A DNA stretch of 64,000 bases from Mucor racemosus (Eukaryota; Mucoromycota; Mucoromycetes; Mucorales; Mucoraceae), in NCBI GenBank assembly GCA_027405735.1, contig JAPEHQ010000009.1:2046001-2110000 (forward strand). Direction: 5' to 3'. The notes beneath the pieces were generated by a model. It did no database searches, was not told the origin of the DNA, and saw nothing but the letters and a program-made list of their open reading frames with translations. Positions 55,723 through 64,000 of the stretch are shown piece by piece (position 1 is the stretch's first letter; each line of letters begins with the position of its first letter). The position numbers were made by a program, and so were the translations under genes.

Positions 55723-56455
55723 TGCAGTAAATGACGAAGTTATTTACTAAAATAAAAAAAAGTATAAAATAAAAGCAGTAGAAATACAATTACAATCAGC
55801 TAAAGGTTTTATTACAAAAGATTTCTGAAGATTTAAAATAATTGAAAAGCATGAGGGTATTTATAGTGATTTGGAGAACCTGGATACCATCAGACTTGAA
55901 TGGATGTATATTTAGTAATCTTCCAGTTTTGAGTACATTGTTATTGATTTGATATTTTAAGGGGTAAATTATGTAGAGCATTGACCATAAGGGATTGTAT
56001 GTCAAGTGTGACAATATCGACCTTCTGGGAAATGGTTGTTTTGTTTATTTTTGTTATATCTATTTTATGATTTTATGTAATCTTGATTTTTAAGGGGTAG
56101 TTTTATATGCTTGAATCTTATTTATATTGATAGTGCAACTTCAATATAGATGAGCAGTTGACTAAATTGATATCTTTGTTTATTATTATTATTGATTTGG
56201 ATAGAATCCTGTTTTGATATATATGTCATTTATGTAATTGATTGCGCCGTGATCAAGGTTGCTATCATCTACACGACATGTTATGGTTCAAAAAGGTATT
56301 TCATATTTTTAGCATGCGTTTGTTATTGTGTTCAATTGAAGCGTTTATTTATTATTGTTGTTCATATTTCAAGTGGCATCATATTTTATGAGCGACACTT
56401 GGAATTTAGGTTGTTTTATTTTTATCAAGCGTTTTTAGTATGTAATTCCACTGCA
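55723..56455 (-). mobile_element. Solo LTR, family G, copy 3 (733 bp, reversed)
   Basis: Starts TGCAGTAAATGACG and ends CCACTGCA. It is flanked by the perfect 5-bp duplication GCGCT (55718-55722, 56456-56460). It is the reverse of 4845-5570 with small indels. Confidence 0.9.
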
Positions 56456-56699
56456 GCGCTAAATAATGTAAAGCGTTGAAAATCATTTCTACGCCCGTTG
56501 TTTCTCTCTTTTTGTTTTCATATATTCCAAGGATATATTCACTGTTTGATAGAGTATATCAGACTACCAAGCTGGTATTTTTTTCTCTTATCTGAATACG
56601 CATGCTAACATAAGAAACTAATATGTTTAATATAGGTAGCAGTCTATTATATTAGAGACTGATATTTTCATTTAACCGCATTCTAAGATCAAATATCAT
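56456..56699 (+). repeat. Module E, copy 4, second part
   Basis: Continues module E to AAGATCAAATATCAT, where another LTR is inserted. Confidence 0.8.
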
Positions 56700-57131
56700 T
56701 GAAATGCCAAAGATTTAGAATAAATATTATGGCAAGAAAAAAATGTATAATTTAATAAAGGAACTTGTTAAATTAAATCACACACAAAAACTGAAGAGAA
56801 TCTTTATTTAATATCAATAATTTGTCCTATTTATATACAAATTCTATATTACAAGTATCTGTAAGATCAGCTTTGGATCGATTATATCTTTCTGACATTC
56901 CATTGTCAGGTCATTTTATGTACATTAGTAACACAGCACATTTAAGTTCAGCTTATTTTATATAACTAAATCCAACAAGTGAATATGTCTCACATATCCA
57001 GCTTCCCGGATCTTGCTTTAGAAAATAAGAACAATCGAGAATGTTATCATAGATCAGTTAGCTGACTTCTTGAAAATAAGGATTACAAATCAAAAGGTTC
57101 ATTATCTTACGATTAACCGGTGGATGCAACA
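56700..57131. mobile_element. Solo LTR-like element, third family (432 bp)
   Basis: Starts TGAAATGCC and ends GATGCAACA (TG...CA). It is flanked by the perfect 5-bp duplication ATCAT (56695-56699, 57132-57136). The uninterrupted module E sequence is seen at about 7797, 10965 and 26620. No second copy is in the window. Confidence 0.8.
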
Positions 57132-58060
57132 ATCATTATTTATTACTGTATTGTTGGACGTATTTCTTGAGTACCACATCAAATCAAAGGCGATAATATT
57201 TATATCAATTCAATGGAAAGCTAGAACTGGCTACAAACTCACGAAATGTTCCAGAGAGGTGATAAAATTTCAGATGTTATAGAAACACAAAAAAAGAATA
57301 ATCTGATGTCTCGCCTAATAACCATAGTTCTGATCGTAGTTATGTTTGAAAACAAATCTTTTTACAGCTGACAATCGTAAACCAAAATAGTAGTAAGTTT
57401 AAAGAAGGTTAATTTGTTTAAATCTTATGTGTGATAAAGTAACATTTATAACCTTAGATTTGGTTTTTTCTATATAAATTTAAGCAGTACGTGTTGTTTA
57501 GCTTTATGCTCAAGCAAAAACCATTCTTGCTGTATACATTATAGCTATAAACATATTTACAAATGATGATAATCGTAAATATATTGTCCCTTGCATGTAT
57601 TGCTCTACATCAACAACGTATTGAATTGTTTTATTGCCTATAGTCTATATTAAATAAAAGCAAATGTAATTTGAAACCCCATTATTCGAGTAAAAAATGC
57701 AATGAAATTTTGAGAACGGCACGATGCTCATGTACAAACCAATCTGTGCCCATACGATCAGCTCATTCTGCTCATGGCCAGATTTTATTATTATGCACAA
57801 ATAGTAATAATGATATGCTTATGGGCAATTCTACTATTATGCACACATGGGATTAATGTCATGCACACGGACAGAATTTATAATTCTGCACATACGGGCT
57901 TTTCGTTATCCTCATGTGCAGTTTCTTTTGTTGTGCCCATGTGCATCTTGTTATCTTTATAGCCATTATTTAGTGGGCGCAACAGCTCATTAGGCTATAG
58001 TGTGCAGCCCACCTGGGCACAACAAAATTATCTTGTGCAGCACAGGTCGGTCGTAGTGCT
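57132..58060 (+). repeat. Module E, copy 4, last part, and module F, copy 3
   Basis: 57132-57660 completes module E. 57665-58055 is module F, with its GTGCNCATG-like words, ending CAGCACAGGTCGG. Small frames are by-products. Confidence 0.8.
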
Positions 58061-58430
58061 TTTATATATAAATCCTTTAAATTTGTGATTTTATAGATTT
58101 TTTTTTTTTGAATCCGGTTGTATCATCTCATACTTTTCAAATTAAATCCGTTATTAGGCTAATAATGTTGTAGGTTGTATTTATGCTTTACTTAAAATAA
58201 GCCTTTGAATAATTGATAGCAATATAGTCGAACCATAATTTTTGTATAAAATTTCGATACCTGCATCTTATAACTGCTTGGAATATTTAAACAATCGCGT
58301 CCGGGCTGTCCGGTAATTTTTTCTGGAGATTTAAAGCTTGGAAATATCATTAGATGGCCGCTTCCGGAGTTTGTTCGGCTTTTTTTTTTTTGGAAGAGTG
58401 GCCATTGGCAAAAATATGAATCATATACTA
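58061..58430. other. Spacer sequence without recognised module
   Basis: Includes a TATATATAAATCC word and T-runs. Module A, which follows module F elsewhere, is missing here. Confidence 0.4.
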
Positions 58431-59416
58431 TGTTGTATGCCACCAAGTACCATATGTATCACCTTCTACAGTATCAATACATGTTGTAAATGTAGATAAT
58501 AAAGAAAGATAAGTACGTGAGAATTGGTCAATCTTTATTAAATATAAAAACGAGATGGGAAAATCAAATGAAGGGTGAATGTCTACTGCTATTTATATTT
58601 GATTTAAGGATTGCTTACACACCTGTCTAGAACAGTGTTCTCATACTAAAATTTAGTGTCAATCCTCACTTATGCTAATGTAATTATATTCAGATATAGA
58701 TGATCGGTCTAAAGTCTTTAGTTGCTCTTGGCAACACTAATTATTAATATTCTTTATTTTCTATCTTTTATTGTAAGTCTAGATTATCAGAACTTAGCTT
58801 ATGTGATTATCAGAGTAATTATTTACAGTGTTTATATGACACATTATGCTAAATATGTTAAGGTATAGTTTATTATCATATTTAAACTACGATTTAAGGT
58901 ACATTTATATATGCAAATACAACAATAATACATCGTACAATCTATTGACTACGACATTTATTGAAGTGCAAAGTCTTGATATCGGATATAAGAAACTCCT
59001 AGCGTACTAAGTTTAATCCAGTAATTACCAAAAACACTTGGACCTCAATTATGACACCACATTATTTCATCCCAGCGGTTAATCAATCAAGTAGCTATCA
59101 GATCAACATCCACCAAGCACATTCAGTGCAGCATTTAAACAAGACAACTCACAAGCTCTGCAAGAACAGTTAAATTATGATTGATCCATTTCAATCCATA
59201 CATAGATGATTATCAAACAGATCTAATGGTTCAATAGTGCCTTAAATTACATCTCAGGATTGCAATGTCAAATCAATATAAAAGGTCATACTTTTATATC
59301 TAAATAAACGACATCTTGTTTTTATCATACAGTTAAAGAACTGATTCATTACTCCTTCTCTTTTAATTGTATTCTTTTTTGATAAATATTATTTATGAAT
59401 CTAAAAATATACGACA
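58431..59416 (+). mobile_element. LTR-like element, family J, copy 2, with a nested insertion
   Basis: Starts TGTTGTATGCC and ends TATACGACA. About 440 bp (about 58482-58924; ends TGTTGTAAATG and ATACAACAAT) interrupt the site ATCAATACAT that is continuous in copy 1 near 42480. The word AATACA is repeated at both ends of the nested piece. The outer flanks show no clear target duplication. Confidence 0.7.
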
Positions 59417-59592
59417 ATATCATACATTTATTTAAAAAATTGCAGAAGCGAACCCCTAGAGCGACGCCATAATTGAGCTTAGAAAAATTGAATGGCTAAG
59501 TCTCATACTCTGGTATATCTAAGTTTTAAATAAAAAAGCGTTTTTTTTTAAAAAAAAACTTTCCTTATATTTAACCACATACGGTCTGAAAA

Positions 59593-62500
59593 TTCAGTTT
59601 TTGAAGCGGACATTTTCGGGATTCATTTTACCCTTACCAACACTCATGATTTTGGTCAAAAAACAGAAAAATCAAATTTTGATACCAAAATCAACGTTTA
59701 AATATACTACATTGTGAGAGAAAATTGCAGCCATGACTAATACACACTTTATAAAAGCTTAATATTAAATGTTAAATAATGAAACTTTGTACTTTTGGCC
59801 CAAAAACGGTTTTTTGACTAAAGGATTTTCATGTAATATTTTGCAATAAAAATGTTTGTTATTTTTTATTGAGCAAATAGAGCGCTAAATGTTGTATATA
59901 TGTATATTTTTTGTTTTTATAATTGGTAGTAGAATTAACTCTAGATTTGCAAATTCAGAAAAAAAAAAATTAAAAAATGTCAAAATTGATGATCTGGACA
60001 AGAATAATTTTCTAAATTAATATCCCGCTTATAAGCTTTGGAAATCTTAAAAATAAGAGATTTTATAATACTTGAAAACTTTTTCAACAATTTATGATGC
60101 TGTACCCACTTGATTCAAACTTATTACTGTAAATATTTATACATTTTAATATTGTGTAGTAGTTTATTTGATGATAATATAGTCTTACTTAATAATTATT
60201 GCGCTAGAGGTATTTTACATTGAGTTTTAGTCTTACCTCTCCAATATCATAAACTGATAAACATAAATATGACCATTGCTGGAACCTATTCCCGCCTTTT
60301 TATCCTTTTGTCCCGAGTCAATTTATTCAATGCTTTATCAGAACCAACTGAAGCATTATTTACAAATGGTTCCTCGGTATTTGCATTCAAATTCCATAAA
60401 TTAAATTGACTAGTTCCATCTACTACAGTAGTATAAAATGTATTATCATCAGCCCGCCTTATGATAAATGTCAATCTAAAATCAGAAACATCCCATTGTC
60501 AAAGTTATAAGCTATGAAAAGCTTGATTTTTAATAACACCGTAATTAAATATAAAACCAGATGATACTAATAGCATATGGTGAGTATTTAACATCTAAGT
60601 AAATTGGATAAAGTATGCTTTTAAAACCTTTTAAAAACCCTGAGGCAAATCAACATCTTGGTCCTGTAATTTCTATCCATCAGAATGCTGCGAGTTCCAC
60701 TTCACAGTGAATGCAGGTTGTATCAGTCTTGACCTCGATGTACATTGGGTATCAGTTTTTTACCAGTTATATTTTCTCTGATTATTCATTAATATTCAGT
60801 CATATTGAATAACAATGATTTGTAACATTGCTAATAAAAAAAGAATTGATGTTTCAAGAGTTTTCTGTATATCAAATTATGCGATTTAGTAGCAATGATT
60901 GCATTTAAATATGCTTTTTGAATTTATTGATGTTAATCAGGATAATCAGTACTTTCATTCAAACGCAAGCTTTGCTTTATACCTTTATATTCACCTATTC
61001 AATAGATGATGACATTGTATTTATGACTCAATAGTAGCATGATGATAGACGCATGAAATATGACCTTGCTTGATTTGCATGTTAAACATCATGGTTTGAC
61101 AGATGTTCTAAATTGGTAATTCGGCAATTCCTAATTCTGTTAGACCAATATCTATCTTTTTAATTTAACTGAAATACTGTACACTGAACGCCAACATCGT
61201 ACTTGATAAAACGTCTTGCTTTTTTTGCGAGTCAACACAACTAATCTGATACTAGTTTAGCATCAGCAGTTGAAGCAGATAAATTTGAGTTTAGACGACC
61301 ACCCCTTTTAATAATTTTGCATATCATGAGCTAATAATGGACCGTTACTATAGATACGCTAATAAAAGATGATGAGTTAACTCTAATGGATGAACGAGTC
61401 GATGTAGCAGTATAAACGAAATAATATTAAAATCAAATATAGCAGTTGAATCAGCAAGAAATGATAAACCATGTAAATTAGCATAATTAAATTGTTTGAA
61501 GCGTTTTAAAATGAATACGCCTTTAATTTTGACCTATGAAAATTGATTTATTAGTGAAATCAATTACTGTAACAAGCAATCATTATGGTGTACCTTTGAT
61601 AGTTGGTAGTGGTACACAAGACAGCATCTTGTTTTCCTCTTTTTGGCTGTTGGTCATTAGTCATTAAACGGAAACAAATATTCTTTAGAAACTAAATATA
61701 TTAATATGAGTATATTCATTCATTCAAAAAATCAAGTCAATACTGTGCATGCTTTTATAACCATCAGTTTTTCTCCAGGTAGATATTGACGTTATATCAA
61801 AAAAGCGTTGATTATAACATAGATGATGGAACAAAATGACTAACTAGCCTTGGACGTTTTTCTTTTTTCGAGAAAAATATTATAACACGCCTTTAAACAT
61901 TAATAGTCAATAATTCATTTCCAAATAAACAATAGAAAAAAACATCATGTACTTGTACCTGCTACTTGATTTCAGTTTATGAAAAAATATCATTCTTTTT
62001 GTTGTAGTTCTAAACGTAAATAAAAGAGCTGAGGAAAGAGTAGGGAAAAAAAAGATTTTGTGTGTTACAAACAGGAATTTACAAAGGCATAGATACTTTT
62101 AGTGTTGCCAAACAGGTTGTTGTCGTTGTTCCCATTTGGTCTACAAAAGAAGAAAATGGGCAGAGCTCTTTCAAACCCCAAATTTCAAATGGATATATCT
62201 CGTCAATAAAGCAATTTTGTTGAATCAGAGTAACTCACATCTGTTTTAAACTGTTCAAATTATCTTCGTTATTAATTATATTATGATTCATATACTTTCA
62301 TAAATTGAGTAAAAAACCTTGATCTCATTGCTCTGCTTATCTGAGCTGGTTGATCTGCACAAAAGTTTTTATTCTGCCCATCTGTGCAGATCATTATGCC
62401 CATAAGAAGCATAGTTTGGCCGTAATATATTGTGTGAAAAAAATGGAGTCATGCTTCTATTATTCAATAGTAACAATGTAACGACATGGTGATAGACGCA

Positions 62501-63723
62501 TGGAATGCAGCATTGTGCAATTTACATGTTAAACATCATGGTTTCATAGAAAATCTAAATTGGAAATTCGTCGGTGTAATTTCTAGTTATGATAAATCAA
62601 ATTATAAAACTAAAACTTTGTATTCACAAGATAAATCCAATCGAAAGTTATTCTGTTTTTTTTATGTCGGCGAAAAATATTAATTTTTCGTCGAGATAAT
62701 CAAAATAATAGTTCACATTACAGCCTACAGCCTATCATAACTGAGTTCCAAAATCGATTTGCGAAATCGATCAAAAATGATGCAAAAAACAAAATTGGTT
62801 GATGGCTCATGAACTGCAAAGTAAGTTGAACTAGCGTATTAAATAAGTTTTGCACAGTTTTGGATTCTTCATCTATCTAAACAAAATACAAAAAAACGTT
62901 TCACATTAAATTTTGCATAAAATGCAATTGAAATTTTGGAGGTTTTTTGAATGTACATATCACTTTTTATAAGCATATTTTAAATGTAAAAAACTGGGAT
63001 AATGCACAGCAATATTAGCTATCGATCGAGCCATTGCTGAACCTTCTAACCGCATTTTTTGTAGAGAAAACGAGATTTTTGTCAATTTTTTTTTCAGATT
63101 CAGAATTTGGGATGAGGCTATACAAGGGAAAATTGAAGAAAACCCGAGAAATATTCTTTTTTACGCATTTTTGAGGATATCTTCACGAAAACTCAATATT
63201 TTTAAAAAAACTAAATTGGGTCCAAAAGAGATCAACAAGCCCAATGAAATGAATGCAAAAAAAATACTACTCAATTTAACGAATATCTTGAAATCTACTA
63301 CAAAAATATCAAAAAAATGGAACAAAAAAAAAGGTGCTCAGAATTTTTTTATATTAAAATGTGTTATAGAGCTCTTTAAAACAAGTAAATTTTATTATTA
63401 AAAATTTTTTAACATAACTTAATTTTTTGCAGAGATATTCAAGCTTAAAGTTTTAATTTTTAACAATGGAATGCCTGTAAAAACCTGAAACATTAGCACT
63501 GAAAAAGTTATACCAACTGCAAAAAATAAGATATTTCCGGATACTTGATTTTGAAGTAAAGTTAAACATCTCAGGTACATTGGCATATATTTTTAATTTA
63601 GTGTTATTTAGTGAAAAAAAAAGTTGGATAGGGATGAAAAGTCGGACCCAGTTTTTAAGGAAAAAACAGTGTTTTTGAGTGTTTCATGAGATTGAAATAA
63701 ATTTGGGAGCAGGTATATGATAT
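59593..63723 (-). repeat. Right arm of the giant inverted repeat (~4.1 kb)
   Basis: Mirror image of 51290-55420: module B reversed, the captured exon reversed (60235-60477), module C reversed (61017-61140), module D reversed (61523-62423), then module A in plus orientation (62660-63723). The outer 500 bp differ at several positions from the left arm, while sampled inner segments are identical. Confidence 0.92.
60235..60477 (-). pseudogene. Captured WD40 exon (dynein intermediate chain-like), copy e
   Basis: Mirror copy of 54536-54778, with the same frame break. A 62-residue frame read from it is identical to the left-arm one, so the two copies became identical after the break arose. Confidence 0.8.
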
Positions 63724-63730
63724 AGCATAT
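62660..63730 (+). repeat. Module A, right-arm copy
   Basis: Plus-orientation module A, from GTCGAGATAATCAAAATAATAG at about 62690 to GGGATGAAAAGTCGGACCC at about 63630, ending in the (TATAGCA)n microsatellite. Confidence 0.85.
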
Positions 63731-64000
63731 AGCATATAGCACAATGTGGTCAATTTATATCTATTTTACATTGTTTAACGTATATTCCGAACAGTGTTTA
63801 ATATGAGGCCACCTATTAGAAAAATGGGGCGTTCCAAACGATTTTAAAGATTAATTCAAATAGGCTTACTGAGCACTATAATTTTTGAGACAGAGCCTGA
63901 CAATTCAAGCAAACAATGATCTACATTGAATATAAACTAAAATATTTATGCATACCGGGTTATAATATTTTAAGCATTCTTTGATATTTGGCACTTTCAA
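63731..64000. other. Sequence outside the inverted repeat
   Basis: The first about 80 bp still show patchy similarity to 51210-51290, for example TGTTTAATATGAGGCC. After that nothing is recognised. Confidence 0.4.

Noticed and set aside
51290..63723. The inverted repeat as a pure assembly or hairpin-read artefact
   Set aside because: The spacer is about 4.2 kb of non-palindromic sequence with three dated insertions, and the outer arm ends differ. The artefact is unlikely but should still be tested with long reads.
1..64000. tRNA, rRNA or other structural RNA genes
   Set aside because: No cloverleaf with the conserved T-arm and anticodon pattern was recognised by eye. A covariance-model search would be needed to exclude them.

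Overview
The window looks like a piece of a eukaryotic nuclear chromosome from an early-diverging filamentous fungus, most probably Mucoromycota (Mucorales-like). The evidence is the combination of AT-rich intergenic DNA, genes split by many 50-90 base GT-AG introns, fungal-type proteins (GH18 chitinase, mitochondrial ribosomal protein mL46, a Ser/Thr-rich wall-surface protein), animal-like proteins retained in early fungi (a KDM4-type demethylase with PHD and Tudor-like parts, a NIPA transporter, a peroxisomal 2-hydroxyacyl-CoA lyase) and a LINE tail with the C-terminal zinc-knuckle seen in fungal and plant LINEs. The species cannot be named from the sequence alone.

Layout. 1-15.9 kb is transposon-derived, with no convincing intact gene. 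15.9-22.7 kb is a gene cluster: a coiled-coil zinc-binding-like protein (+), mL46 (-), a GH18 chitinase (-) and a KDM4 histone demethylase (+). 23.3-29.8 kb is a second repeat block. 30.0-33.8 kb holds an ELM1-family gene (+) and 2-hydroxyacyl-CoA lyase (+). 34.1-34.8 kb contains degraded element fragments. 36.4-38.6 kb holds an ADF-H plus PH domain protein (+). 39.6-43.7 kb is a third repeat block. 45.4-50.3 kb holds a NIPA Mg2+ transporter-like gene (-) and a mucin-like membrane protein (-). 51.3-63.7 kb is a giant inverted repeat with arms of about 4.1 kb and a spacer of about 4.2 kb. Eight intact protein genes were modelled; each multi-exon model gives an exact multiple of three.

Repeats. 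The blocks are built from the same modules, labelled here A, B, C, D, E, F, H and K. The recurring order is A(reversed)-C-D-C-gene fragment-B-E-F-A-K-20-mer array-H. The gene fragment is a captured exon of a WD40 protein that resembles cytoplasmic dynein intermediate chain. It is present five times, with splice sites still attached. No transposase or reverse transcriptase was found inside the modules.

Because the modules are repeated, the window contains its own empty sites. These define younger insertions precisely: three copies of a 726-733 bp solo LTR, each with its own 5-bp target duplication; three more LTR-like elements with 5-bp duplications; and two hAT-type miniature elements with perfect 8-bp duplications, both nested in one LTR copy. 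Removing the two miniature elements and their duplications from that copy returns exactly 726 bp.

The genes do not form a pathway. They are ordinary housekeeping and surface genes between repeat islands. The most unusual feature is the large inverted repeat carrying the captured exon.
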